Shown: positions 7,320 to 15,301 of the stretch, piece after piece
Numbering within the stretch: the stretch's first letter is position 1
How the letters are laid out: every line of letters starts with the position of its first letter
From: Cellulomonas telluris
GTDB lineage: Bacteria; Actinomycetota; Actinomycetes; Actinomycetales; Cellulomonadaceae
Reading direction: 5' to 3'
DNA length: 64,000 nucleotides
Assembly: GCF_004886325.1 (NCBI RefSeq)
Contig: NZ_QXFN01000001.1
Coordinates: 992,001-1,056,000 of the forward strand
Notes under the pieces: model-generated
What the model was told of the DNA's origin: nothing
What the model saw: only the letters and a program-made list of their open reading frames with translations
The model's database searches: none
Position numbers and translations under genes: made by a program

Positions 7320-9599
7320 TCAGACGCCCGCCCCCACCAGCCGGTGCCGCGCCGCGAGCGCCTTGCCCGTGAGCGACGCCGGTTCCTCGACCAGCGCGGC
7401 CGGCGGTCCGCTGAACACGACGGTCCCGCCCTCGGAGCCGGCGCCCGGGCCCATGTCGAGCACGTGGTCCGCGCGCGAGATCACGTCGAGGTTGTGCTCG
7501 ATGACGACCACCGTCGACCCGGCGTCGACGAACCGGTCGAGCAGGGTGATGAGCCGGTCGACGTCAGCCATGTGCAGGCCGCTCGTGGGCTCGTCCAGCA
7601 CGTACAGGTCGGCGGGGGAGCCGAGCTCGATCGCCAGCTTGAGCCGCTGGCGCTCCCCGCCGGAGAGCGTCGACAGCGGCTGGCCGAGCGTGACGTAGCC
7701 GATGCCGACGTCGTCGAGGGCGGCGAGCGTCGCCGCGATCGCCTTCTCCGACCGCTCGGTGAAGAACTCCCGGGCGTCGGCCACCGACATCTCCAGCACG
7801 TCCGCGATGGACCTGCCGCGCAGCGTGTACCCCAGCACCTCGTCGGTGAACCGGCGCCCGCCGCAGGTCTCGCACGGGCTCTTCATCGGCTCGAGCGTCC
7901 CGAGGTCGGTGTAGATGATGCCCAGGCCGTTGCACGCGGGGCACGCACCCTCGGAGTTCGCGCTGAACAGCGCCGGCTTCACGCCGTTCGCCTTGGCGAA
8001 CGCCTTGCGGACCAGGTCCGCCATGCCCGTGAACGTCGCGGGGTTCGAGCGGCGCGAGCCGCGGGTCGTGGCCTGGTCGACGACGACCGCGTGCGGGTGC
8101 TGGCGCGGCAGGACCCCGCGCACGAGCGAGCTCTTGCCGGAGCCGGCCACGCCGGTGACCGCGACGAGCACGCCCGTCGGGATCTCGACCGTCACGTCGT
8201 GCAGGTTGTGCAGGGTCGCACGGGCGACGGTCAGCGACCCCGTGGGCGTGCGCGGGTCCGTCTTCAGCGGCTGGTGGCGTGCCATGTGCTCGCCCGTGAC
8301 CGTCCCCGAGGTGAGCAGGCCGGCGACGTCGCCCTCGTAGACCACCCGCCCGCCGGCGGCGCCGGCGCCCGGGCCGACGTCGACCACGTGGTCGGCGATC
8401 TCGATGACCTCCGGCTTGTGCTCGACGACCAGCACGGTGTTGCCCTTGTCGGTCAGGGCGCGCAGCAGCTCGTTCATGCGGTGCACGTCGTGCGGGTGCA
8501 GCCCGGTGCTCGGCTCGTCGAACACGTACGTGACGTCCGTGAGGGCGGAGCCCAGGTGGCGGACCATCTTCACGCGCTGCGACTCCCCGCCGGACAGCGA
8601 CGTGCTCTCGCGCGACAGGCTGAGGTACCCCAGGCCGATGTGCACGAGCGCGTCCAGCCGGTCCGCGATGTCGTCCAGGAGCGGCCGATACTCCGGGGCG
8701 TCGAGGCCGCGCACCCACACGGCCAGCTCGCTCACCTGCATCGCCGTGCACTCCGCGATGGACCGCCCCGCGACGAGGCTGCCCAGGGCCGCGGGGCTCA
8801 GGCGCGTGCCGCCGCACTCGGGGCACGGGCCGCGCGTCGAGATCCGCTCGACCGCGGCGCGCACGTGCGGCTGCAGCTGCTCCGGGTTCTTCGTCAGGTA
8901 CGACCGGCGCAGCTTGGTGATGAGGCCCTCGTACGTGAACGACGCACCACCCGCGTCGACCTTCGGCGGCTTGCCCTCCGGCCCGTGCAGCAGGATGCGG
9001 CGCTGCTCCGGGGTGTACGTGGAGATCTTCGCGTCGGGGTCGAAGAAGCCCGAGCTCACGAAGATGCGCCAGTACCACCCGTCCACCTGGTAGTTCGGGA
9101 AGTCGATCGCCCCCTCGTTCAGGCTCTTGTCGGGGTGGACCAGCGCGTCCTCGTCGATCGCCGCGACGGACCCGACGCCCTCGCAGCCCGGGCACCAGCC
9201 GCGCGGGTCGTTGAAGGAGAACGCGATCGGCGTGCCGAGGTTCGGCGTGCCGAGCCGCGCCCACAGCCGGCGCAGCATCGCGTAGGCGTCGGTGACGGTG
9301 CCGACCGTCGAGCGGGCGTTGCCGCCCATCGGCTCCTGGTCGACGACGATCGACGCGGTGAGGCCGGTCAGGGAGTCCGCGTCGGGCTGCGCGCTCTGCG
9401 GCAGGAAGTTCTGCACGAACGCGCTGTGCGTCTCGTTGAGCAGCCGCTGCGACTCGGCGGCGATCGTGTCGAACGCGATCGACGACTTGCCGGACCCGGA
9501 CACGCCGGTGAAGACGGTCAGGCGGCGCTTGGGGACGTCCAGGTCGACGTCCTGCAGGTTGTTCTCACGGGCACCGCGGATGGCGATGACGTCGGGCAC
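7320..9599 (-). CDS. Short UvrA-like ABC ATPase (UvrA2/drug-resistance type)
   Basis: About 759 residues, against about 950 for canonical UvrA. Two ABC ATPase modules are present: Walker A GVSGSGKSS with signature LSGGESQRVKM, and GVAGSGKSS with signature LSGGERQRLKL. Zn-binding pairs CPECGG, CPACNG and CETCGG are visible. The shortening fits the UvrA2/DrrC class that lacks the UvrB-binding domain and is linked to DNA-damaging drug tolerance rather than classical excision repair. Start chosen at the GTG giving VPDVIAIRGARENNLQ after a GAGGAGC ribosome site; an upstream ATG would add a Pro-rich tail. Divergent from a double MerR regulator. Confidence 0.85.
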   Translation of the reverse strand: MPDVIAIRGARENNLQDVDLDVPKRRLTVFTGVSGSGKSSIAFDTIAAESQRLLNETHSAFVQNFLPQSAQPDADSLTGLTASIVVDQEPMGGNARSTVGTVTDAYAMLRRLWARLGTPNLGTPIAFSFNDPRGWCPGCEGVGSVAAIDEDALVHPDKSLNEGAIDFPNYQVDGWYWRIFVSSGFFDPDAKISTYTPEQRRILLHGPEGKPPKVDAGGASFTYEGLITKLRRSYLTKNPEQLQPHVRAAVERISTRGPCPECGGTRLSPAALGSLVAGRSIAECTAMQVSELAVWVRGLDAPEYRPLLDDIADRLDALVHIGLGYLSLSRESTSLSGGESQRVKMVRHLGSALTDVTYVFDEPSTGLHPHDVHRMNELLRALTDKGNTVLVVEHKPEVIEIADHVVDVGPGAGAAGGRVVYEGDVAGLLTSGTVTGEHMARHQPLKTDPRTPTGSLTVARATLHNLHDVTVEIPTGVLVAVTGVAGSGKSSLVRGVLPRQHPHAVVVDQATTRGSRRSNPATFTGMADLVRKAFAKANGVKPALFSANSEGACPACNGLGIIYTDLGTLEPMKSPCETCGGRRFTDEVLGYTLRGRSIADVLEMSVADAREFFTERSEKAIAATLAALDDVGIGYVTLGQPLSTLSGGERQRLKLAIELGSPADLYVLDEPTSGLHMADVDRLITLLDRFVDAGSTVVVIEHNLDVISRADHVLDMGPGAGSEGGTVVFSGPPAALVEEPASLTGKALAARHRLVGAGV

Positions 9600-9697
9600 G
9601 GCTGCTCCTCGGGGCGGGGTGGGCGGCACGGCGGTACCGACCGGCGGGGGAGCCACGAGTCATCGGGGCACCGCCGGCGGAGACGGCTTCGAGCGTA

Positions 9698-9708
9698 CGG
9701 TTGAACCG
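9698..9708. promoter_or_regulatory. Palindrome in the UvrA-like/MerR divergent region
   Basis: CGGTTGAACCG is an 11-bp inverted repeat (CGGTT/AACCG around G) in the 177-bp divergent interval. It is a candidate operator for the MerR-type protein. Confidence 0.35.
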
Positions 9709-9776
9709 CACGTGCAGGGTTGCGGCCGAAGAGGACAGCGGCCGACCGCGACAACCCTCCACTCCCGGGAGGTGGT

Positions 9777-10496
9777 GTGGGCGACGGGTGGCGGACGGTG
9801 GACGTCGCGCGCGCGGCCGGTGTCTCCGTGCAGGCGGTGCGTCTGTACGCCGGCCACGGCGTGCTGGGGGACGTCCCGCGGTCGCCGAACGGGTACCGCG
9901 CGTGGACCGCCCGGCACGCGGACCTCGCGCTCGCGTACCGCGCGCTCGCGGCCGGGTACGGGGGAGACGTGGCGCGCCGGGTGCTGCGCGCCGTGCACGC
10001 CGGCGACCTGCGCGACGCGTTCGCCGCGCTCGACGCGCAGCACGCCGCGTGGCACGCCGAGCGGGAGCGGCTCGACCGGCTGGAGCGCGCGCTGGCCGAG
10101 CTCGCGGAGGACGACCGCGACGCGGGTGCGGTCGCGGCCGGGGCGTCGGACGGCACGACCATGACCGTCGGCGAGGTGGCCGACGCCCTCGGCGTGCGCA
10201 CGTCCGCGCTGCGCGTGTGGGAGGACGCGGGCCTGCTGCACCCTGCACGGGACCCCCGCACGGGCCACCGCCGCTACTCCGACGCCGACGTCCGCGACGC
10301 CCGGGCCGTCCAGCTGCTGCGCAGCACGGGCGCGCTGCTCGACGCGATCCGTCCCGTGGTGGACGCCCTGCGCGCGCACGCCGACGTGGCGGCGCTGCGG
10401 GCCGCCGTCGACCGCCGGCGCGACGTCCTCGACGCGGTCGCCCGGGCACGCGTCGCCGGCCTCGCCCGCCTGCACGGCGTCCTGCCCCCGCCCTGA
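9777..10496 (+). CDS. Regulator with two MerR-type DNA-binding domains
   Basis: About 239 residues from the GTG at 9777, which follows GGGAGG. The first MerR domain covers about residues 5-75 (VDVARAAGVSVQAVRLYAGHGVL) and is followed by a helical linker with ERLDRLERALAEL. The second (about 128-200) reads MTVGEVADALGVRTSALRVWEDAGLL with the wing RHRRY-like TGHRRYSDADV. Tandem MerR domains in one chain are uncommon. No metal-binding Cys are present, so a small-molecule or drug signal is more likely. The divergent UvrA-like ATPase is the obvious target. An alternative TTG start at 9720 would add 19 residues. Confidence 0.75.
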   Translation: MGDGWRTVDVARAAGVSVQAVRLYAGHGVLGDVPRSPNGYRAWTARHADLALAYRALAAGYGGDVARRVLRAVHAGDLRDAFAALDAQHAAWHAERERLDRLERALAELAEDDRDAGAVAAGASDGTTMTVGEVADALGVRTSALRVWEDAGLLHPARDPRTGHRRYSDADVRDARAVQLLRSTGALLDAIRPVVDALRAHADVAALRAAVDRRRDVLDAVARARVAGLARLHGVLPPP

Positions 10497-10523
10497 CGGC
10501 GCCGTCGTCCGTAGGGTGTCCGC

Positions 10524-10985
10524 GTGGACGACCACGAGCGGGACGCGGGCGACCCCTCCGGCACGCCGACCGGCCAGCCCTCGCCGGGCACCCTGGACGG
10601 CGTGGAGCTCCACCTCGCGGTGGTCGACGTCGGGTCCGGCCTGACGGTGCGCCTCGAGGGCCGGGGGGCGCGGGCGCAGGAGGACCTGCGGGCCCACCGG
10701 GAGGAGCGCGCGCGGTGGGAGGCGTCGGTGGCCGCGGCACGGGAGGTCACGACGCCGCCGCCGTGGCCGGCCGAGCGGCTCGCGGGAGCGCACCTGGGCG
10801 TCGGTGACGCCGCCGGGACGGCGTACCGCTTCGTCAGCGGCGTCGCGGGCGGAGCCGGTAGGGAGTGGCGCTACGACGCCGTCTTCCGGCCCGCGCCCCC
10901 GCGGGACGTCCGTGCCGTGACGCTCGCGCTGGTCCTCGACGACGGACCGACGTCCGTCGACGTGCCGCTCCCGCCGGGACGCTGA
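10524..10985 (+). CDS. Hypothetical protein
   Basis: 153 residues, not recognised. It has a Pro/Gly-rich N-terminus (to about residue 25), a charged helix LRAHREERARWEASVAAAREV, and a beta-rich second half (LGVGDAAGTAYRFVSGVAGG, WRYDAVFRPAPPRDVRAVTLAL). No signal peptide or membrane helix. The start is well supported by a leaderless promoter: TAGGGT (10512-10517), six bases, GTG. It stands alone between the MerR gene and the convergent metZ. Confidence 0.5.
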   Translation: MDDHERDAGDPSGTPTGQPSPGTLDGVELHLAVVDVGSGLTVRLEGRGARAQEDLRAHREERARWEASVAAAREVTTPPPWPAERLAGAHLGVGDAAGTAYRFVSGVAGGAGREWRYDAVFRPAPPRDVRAVTLALVLDDGPTSVDVPLPPGR

Positions 10986-11016
10986 GCGGCCGGCGCCGGT
11001 CGCCGACGGCGGACCG

Positions 11017-12273
11017 TCAGCGCCGCAGCGTCGACAGCCCGCGGTCGAGGTCGTCGCGCAGGTCCTCGACGTCCTCCAGCCCGACGGACAGCCGCACCGT
11101 CGCCTCGCCGATCCCGACCGCCGCGCGCCCGGCCGCGCCGAGCTTGCGGTGGGTCGTCGTGGCGGGGTGCGTGACGATCGACTTCGCGTCCCCCAGGTTG
11201 TTGGAGATGTCGACGACCTGGAGCGCGTCGAGCACGCCGAACGTCGCCTTCCTGGCCACGTCGGGGCTCGCGTCGCCCGGGACCGCGAGGTCGAACGTGA
11301 CCACCGTGCCGCCGCCGCTCTGCTGCGCGCGGGCCAGGTCGTGCTGCGGGTGCGAGGGCAGGAAGGGGTAGCGCACGCGTGCCACGGCCGGGTGCTGCTC
11401 GAGCCACGTCGCGAGCTCGAGCGCCGACGCCGCCTGGTGCCGCACGCGCACGCTGAGCGTCTCCAGGCCCTTGAGCAGGACCCACGCGTTGAACGCCGAC
11501 AGCGACGGGCCGGTGTTGCGGACCATCGTCTGCACCGGGCCGTGCACGAACTCCTCGGAACCGAGGATCGCGCCGCCCAGCACGCGCCCCTGCCCGTCGA
11601 TGTGCTTCGTCGCCGAGTACACGACGACGTCGGCGCCGTGCTCGAGCGGGCGCGAGAACACGGGGGTGGCGAACACGTTGTCGACGACGACGACGGCGCC
11701 CGCCGCGTGCGCGAGCCGGCTCACCGCGGCGATGTCCACGAGGTCCTGCATCGGGTTGGACGGCGTCTCGAAGAACACGACGTCGGCGGGGGTCGCGAGC
11801 GCGGCCTCCCACTGCTCGGGCACGTGGCCGTCGACGTAGTCGGTGCGCACGCCCCACTTCGCGAGGATCTCGTCGAAGATCACCACCGACGAGCCGAACA
11901 GCGCCCGCGCGGCGACGATCCGCGAGCCCTGCCGCACGAGCGAGGCGAGCGCCGTGAACACCGCGGACATGCCGGTCGCCGTGGCGTACGCGGCCTCGGC
12001 GCCGTCGAGCAGGCGCAGACGCTCCTCGAACGTCGACACCGTCGGGTTGCCGTAGCGCGAGTAGAGGAACCGGTCGACCTCGCCCGCGAACCCGGCCTCC
12101 GCCTCCGCGGCGGACGCGTACGCGTACCCCTGCGTGAGGAACAGGCCCTCGGACAGCTCGCCGAAGCCGCTGCGGACCAGCCCGCCGCGCACCGCGAGGG
12201 TGTCGGGGCGCAGCGCCGAGCGGTCGGTGCGGTGGTCGTCCCAGTCGCCGGGGCCGGGGACGCGCGCGCTCAC
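11017..12273 (-). CDS. metZ: O-succinylhomoserine sulfhydrylase
   Basis: 418 residues, a PLP enzyme of the Cys/Met metabolism family that forms homocysteine directly from O-succinylhomoserine and sulfide. Family features: RSGFGELSEGLFLTQGYAY, FLYSRYGNPTVSTFEERL, the PLP region FETPSNPMQDLVDI, and the Schiff-base Lys in VYSATKHIDGQGRVLGG. The tail has the SNNLGDAKSIVTHPATTTHRKL block that fits MetZ better than MetB. Its GTG overlaps the stop of the rhodanese gene (GTGA), so both are read from one mRNA controlled by the SAM-I riboswitch upstream. Confidence 0.9.
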   Translation of the reverse strand: MSARVPGPGDWDDHRTDRSALRPDTLAVRGGLVRSGFGELSEGLFLTQGYAYASAAEAEAGFAGEVDRFLYSRYGNPTVSTFEERLRLLDGAEAAYATATGMSAVFTALASLVRQGSRIVAARALFGSSVVIFDEILAKWGVRTDYVDGHVPEQWEAALATPADVVFFETPSNPMQDLVDIAAVSRLAHAAGAVVVVDNVFATPVFSRPLEHGADVVVYSATKHIDGQGRVLGGAILGSEEFVHGPVQTMVRNTGPSLSAFNAWVLLKGLETLSVRVRHQAASALELATWLEQHPAVARVRYPFLPSHPQHDLARAQQSGGGTVVTFDLAVPGDASPDVARKATFGVLDALQVVDISNNLGDAKSIVTHPATTTHRKLGAAGRAAVGIGEATVRLSVGLEDVEDLRDDLDRGLSTLRR

Positions 12274-12713
12274 GGCTGCACCCACGGCAGGCCGGCGGCG
12301 CGCCAGCCCTCGTGCCCGCGGTGCCCGTCGGGGCCGGTGGCGCCCTCGAAGCCCTCGAGGACGTTGTACGCGGGGCCGTACCCGGCGGCCGTGGCCGCGC
12401 GGGCGGCGCCGATCGAGCGCTGGCCCGACCGGCACAGGAACACGACCGGCCGGCCGTCGCCCGGCGTGACGCCCGTGGCGGCGAGCTGGTCGAGGAACTG
12501 CGGGTTCGGCTGCCCGGTCGGGTAGGAGACCCACTCGACGAGCGCGGCGTGCCGGCCCAGCCCGCGCAGGTCGGGGACGCCCACGTAGCGCCACTCGGCG
12601 TCGGTGCGCACGTCGACGAGCACGGCGTCCGGCTCGTCGCGGAGCAGCTCCCAGGCCTCGGTCGGCGTGATGTCGCCGGCGTACCCCGCGGCGGGGCGTG
12701 GCTGCACGGTCAT
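12270..12713 (-). CDS. Rhodanese-like sulfurtransferase
   Basis: 147 residues from ATG 12713, chosen because GGGAGGA lies 5-10 bases upstream; an ATG four codons earlier lies inside the riboswitch P1 helix. One rhodanese domain: LVDVRTDAEWRYVGVPDLRG and the active-site loop FLCRSGQRSIGAA with the catalytic Cys. C-terminal block NVLEGFEGATGPDGHRGHEGWRAAGLPW is typical of rhodaneses encoded with metZ. Probably delivers or handles sulfane sulfur for homocysteine synthesis. First gene of a SAM-regulated two-gene operon. Confidence 0.9.
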   Translation of the reverse strand: MTVQPRPAAGYAGDITPTEAWELLRDEPDAVLVDVRTDAEWRYVGVPDLRGLGRHAALVEWVSYPTGQPNPQFLDQLAATGVTPGDGRPVVFLCRSGQRSIGAARAATAAGYGPAYNVLEGFEGATGPDGHRGHEGWRAAGLPWVQP

Positions 12714-12721
12714 GCGTCCTC

Positions 12722-12817
12722 CCATCGGTCTGGCGGTAGCACCCTCGTCCGGGCCCGTGCGGGTCCCGCGGGTTGCTGCGGCGTCGTCGAGCCAGATCTC
12801 TCGGCCGCTCTGGATGG
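12722..12817 (-). promoter_or_regulatory. SAM-I (S-box) riboswitch upstream of rhodanese-metZ
   Basis: Read on the minus strand, the S-box core is complete: CCATC (P1 5' side), CCAGAGCGG, GAGAGATCTGGC, TCGACGA, GCAGCAACC, a GC-rich P3, GGTGCTACCGCC, then GATGG (P1 3' side). P1 arms are 12817-12813 and 12726-12722. The 3' arm touches the GGGAGGA ribosome site, 10 nt before the ATG, so SAM binding would probably block translation directly. High SAM would then lower methionine synthesis. Confidence 0.8.
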
Positions 12818-12876
12818 TCGCCGGTGATGCTACGCCGGACGCGGACCGGTACGGTCGCCAGTCTCAGCGGACGTCG

Positions 12877-13308
12877 TCAGGCCTCGACGGCCGGGCGCCA
12901 GCGCAGCCCGGGGAAGCGCGAGAAGTCCCGGTCCTGCGAGACCCAGGTCGCGCCGTGCTCGACGGCGACGGCGGCGTGCTGCGCGTCCGCCACCAGGTTG
13001 CCGCGCGCGTCCGCGGCCGTGCAGAGCCGCGTCACGATCTCCCAGTGGCGCGCGCCAGGCGCGACGCGGACCACGTCGGGGTGGGAGCGCAGCGCCTCGA
13101 CCTGGGCGAGCGCGTCCCGCAGCGGCGTCGGACGGGCGAAGACGCGGGGGTGCGTGAGGACGCGCAGCGTGCCGCCCAGCACGGCGTCGGTGACCCCGAG
13201 GGTCTCGGGGCCGTTCACCGCGCTCTCGAGCCACGCGCGCAGGCCGTCGTGCTGGGGTGCGTCCGGGCGGAAGGCCCCGACGAGCACGTTCACGTCCGGC
13301 AGGATCAC
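12877..13308 (-). CDS. PIN-domain ribonuclease toxin (VapC-like)
   Basis: 143 residues. The N-terminal ILPDVNVLVGAF carries the first PIN Asp; later acidic residues are in GVTDAVLGG, NLVADAQHAAVAVEHGATWVSQDRDF. These give the Mg-binding cluster of PIN RNases. The GTG start overlaps the antitoxin stop (GTGA), the usual vapBC coupling. The module lies between two SAM-riboswitch operons but has its own promoter. Confidence 0.85.
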   Translation of the reverse strand: MILPDVNVLVGAFRPDAPQHDGLRAWLESAVNGPETLGVTDAVLGGTLRVLTHPRVFARPTPLRDALAQVEALRSHPDVVRVAPGARHWEIVTRLCTAADARGNLVADAQHAAVAVEHGATWVSQDRDFSRFPGLRWRPAVEA

Positions 13309-13550
13309 CGGCCGTCCATCCGGTCGAGGAGGGCGGCGGAGTCGTCGAGGTCCACCCCGGGCAGCAGGCCGCCGCTGCCGTGCGGCGTGACGACGAACGG
13401 GCGGCGTCCGCCCGCCTGCTCCTCGCGGTACCGCGCGAGCGCCGCGCGCAGGGCCTCCTCGACGACGGACGTCACGGTGCGGCCCGTGGCGGCGGCCGTC
13501 GTCCGGACCTCGCGGTAGAGGTCGTCGGGGATGTTCAGCGTGGTGCGCAC
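13305..13550 (-). CDS. Ribbon-helix-helix antitoxin (VapB-like)
   Basis: 81 residues. N-terminal RTTLNIPDDLYREVRTTAAATGRTVTSVVEEALRAAL is a ribbon-helix-helix domain; the C-terminal VTPHGSGGLLPGVDLDDSAALLDRMDGR is the toxin-wrapping tail. The GTG start fits a leaderless promoter: TATGCT on the minus strand (13562-13557), six bases, GTG. This supports the start and implies autoregulation at the -10 region. Confidence 0.85.
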   Translation of the reverse strand: MRTTLNIPDDLYREVRTTAAATGRTVTSVVEEALRAALARYREEQAGGRRPFVVTPHGSGGLLPGVDLDDSAALLDRMDGR

Positions 13551-13682
13551 CGTTCGAGCATATCCGCACATGGAGAGTGTGCGTCGACAGAGCTGCCTCG
13601 GCGATGAGACCCGACGTCTCGGATGGAGAGACTGGCGGCGTGTCCGCGTTGACACCCGGCGACGCCCGCGCCGATCCTCGAC

Positions 13683-13766
13683 CCAGGTCATGAGCGCCAG
13701 CGCGAAGCCCCGGCTCGCTGGCCGGCAACCCTCCTCCGCGGTGGGGTGCCCCGGGTGACGACCTGG
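13683..13766 (+). promoter_or_regulatory. SAM-IV riboswitch upstream of the cysteine-desulfurase-like gene
   Basis: The sequence follows the actinobacterial SAM-IV consensus almost base for base: GGTCATGAGCGCCAGCG, AAGCCCCGGCTCGCTGG, CCGGCAACCCTCC, CGCGGTGGGGTGCCCCGGGTGA. P1 is a perfect 7-bp helix, CCAGGTC (13683-13689) with GACCTGG (13760-13766). Downstream GC-rich sequence (to about 13790) may form the extra SAM-IV helix and pseudoknot. Confidence 0.88.
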
Positions 13767-13794
13767 CCGAGCGCCGTCCGGTGCCGGCAAGCGC

Positions 13795-13829
13795 GGGGCC
13801 CGACCGTCGGGTCCCTCCAGCAGTGGAGG
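13795..13829 (+). promoter_or_regulatory. Expression platform: two overlapping hairpins, one hiding the ribosome site
   Basis: Hairpin 1: GGGGCCCGA (13795-13803) with TCGGGTCCC (13807-13815). Hairpin 2: CCTCCA (13814-13819) with TGGAGG (13824-13829), loop GCAG; its 3' arm is the Shine-Dalgarno of the next gene. The hairpins share bases 13814-13815, so they compete. Translational control by SAM is inferred. Confidence 0.6.
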
Positions 13830-13834
13830 CAGGC

Positions 13835-15277
13835 ATGACATCCATCACCGAGCTCCTCGCGTGTGCCGACGAGGTCTCCGGCACCGCCACCGCGCCGGCC
13901 GCCGCACCCGCGGGCGCCGGGCCGCTCCTGCCCGTCGTGGGCGCGTCGACCACCGTCCCGCTCGTCGACGGCACCAGCCGCACCTACGCGAACCTCGACT
14001 GCGCCGCGAGCGCACCCGCGCTGGAGTCCGTCGCCGCCCGCGTCGCCGAGGTCCTCCCGCTGTACGCCTCCGTGCACCGCGGCGCCGGGTACCTGTCCCA
14101 GGTCTCGACGGCGCTGTACGAGGCGTCCCGGCAGGCGATCGCCCGGTTCGTGGGCGCGCGGGAGGACGACGTCTGCGTCGTCACCCGGAACACGACCGAC
14201 TCGCTCAACCTGCTGGCCGGCGTGGTGCCCGACGGCGGACGCGTGCTCGTCCTCGACGTCGAGCACCACGCGAACCTGCTGCCCTGGGTGCAGCGGGGCA
14301 CCGGCGCGCACGCCGGCGAGACCCGGGCGGCGACCGTGCTCGCGCTGCAGCCCACCGTCGCGCGGACGCTCGCCGCGCTGCGCGAGGAGCTCGCGCGGCA
14401 GCCGTACGCGCTGCTGGCGCTGACGGGCGCGTCGAACGTCACCGGCGAGGCGCTGCCGCTCGACGCCGTCGTGGAGCTCGCGCACGCCGCGGGCACGCGC
14501 GTCGCCGTCGACGGCGCGCAGCTCGTGCCGCACCGCGGGTTCTCGCTCGCCGCGACCGGCGTCGACTACGTCGCCTTCTCCGGCCACAAGACGTACGCGC
14601 CGTACGGCGCCGGCGCGCTCGTGGGACGCCGCGACTGGCTCGACACGGGCACGCCGTACCTCGCGGGCGGCGGCGCGGTCCGCGACGTGCGGACCGACCG
14701 CACCCTCTGGCAGCCCGCGCCGGCTCGGCACGAGGCGGGGTCGCCGAACGTGGTCGGCGCGATCGCGCTCGCCCAGGCCTGCGAGACGCTCGCGGAGCTG
14801 CCCGCCGGCGCCCTCGAGGCGCACGAGCAGGCCCTGCGCACGCGCCTCGTCGACGGCCTGAGCGGCATCGAGGGCGTGCGGGTCGCCCGGATCTGGCCGG
14901 ACTCGCCGGAGCCCGTCGGCGTCGTGACGTTCACGGTGGCCGACCTCAACCCGGGGCTCGTCGCCGCCTACCTGTCCGCCGAGCACGGCATCGGGGTCCG
15001 TGACGGCCGCTTCTGCGCGCACCCGCTGCTCGCGCACCTCGGGGCGTCGCAGGGCGCGATCCGCGCCTCGGTCGGCGTCGGCACGACCGCCGAGCACGTC
15101 GACCGGCTCGTCGGGGCCGTTGCCGCGCTCGTCGACCGCGGCACGCGGGCCGGGTACGAGGTCGTGGACGGCTGCTGGTCGGTCGTCGACGACACGCGTC
15201 CGCTCGTGGAGGTGCGGGGCCTGGACCACCTGGCCGCGACCGCGGCCGCCGCGTGCGGCCCGGCGCTCGACGACTGA
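13835..15277 (+). CDS. Class V aminotransferase, cysteine desulfurase/selenocysteine lyase-like
   Basis: 480 residues, PLP-dependent. Motifs: YANLDCAASAPALESV, VHRGAGYLSQVSTALYEASR, FVGAREDDVCVVTRNTTDSLNLL, LDVEHHANLLPW, AVDGAQLVPHRG and the PLP Lys in FSGHKTYAPYGAGALVG, followed by RHEAGSPNVVGAIALA. This is the SufS/CsdA-like fold; a longer C-terminal tail (about 60 residues after VGTTAEHVDRLV) is atypical. It probably releases or moves sulfur from cysteine-type substrates. Control by a SAM-IV riboswitch places it in sulfur amino-acid metabolism rather than in Fe-S cluster building. ATG has a GGAGG 5 bases upstream. Confidence 0.85.
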   Translation: MTSITELLACADEVSGTATAPAAAPAGAGPLLPVVGASTTVPLVDGTSRTYANLDCAASAPALESVAARVAEVLPLYASVHRGAGYLSQVSTALYEASRQAIARFVGAREDDVCVVTRNTTDSLNLLAGVVPDGGRVLVLDVEHHANLLPWVQRGTGAHAGETRAATVLALQPTVARTLAALREELARQPYALLALTGASNVTGEALPLDAVVELAHAAGTRVAVDGAQLVPHRGFSLAATGVDYVAFSGHKTYAPYGAGALVGRRDWLDTGTPYLAGGGAVRDVRTDRTLWQPAPARHEAGSPNVVGAIALAQACETLAELPAGALEAHEQALRTRLVDGLSGIEGVRVARIWPDSPEPVGVVTFTVADLNPGLVAAYLSAEHGIGVRDGRFCAHPLLAHLGASQGAIRASVGVGTTAEHVDRLVGAVAALVDRGTRAGYEVVDGCWSVVDDTRPLVEVRGLDHLAATAAAACGPALDD

Positions 15278-15301
15278 GGGCGCCGCTCCGGCACCGCCCG
15301 G

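Noticed and set aside
13551-13682. Possible extra coding region between vapB and the SAM-IV element
   Set aside because: No protein-like frame; explained by the vapB promoter and riboswitch leader.
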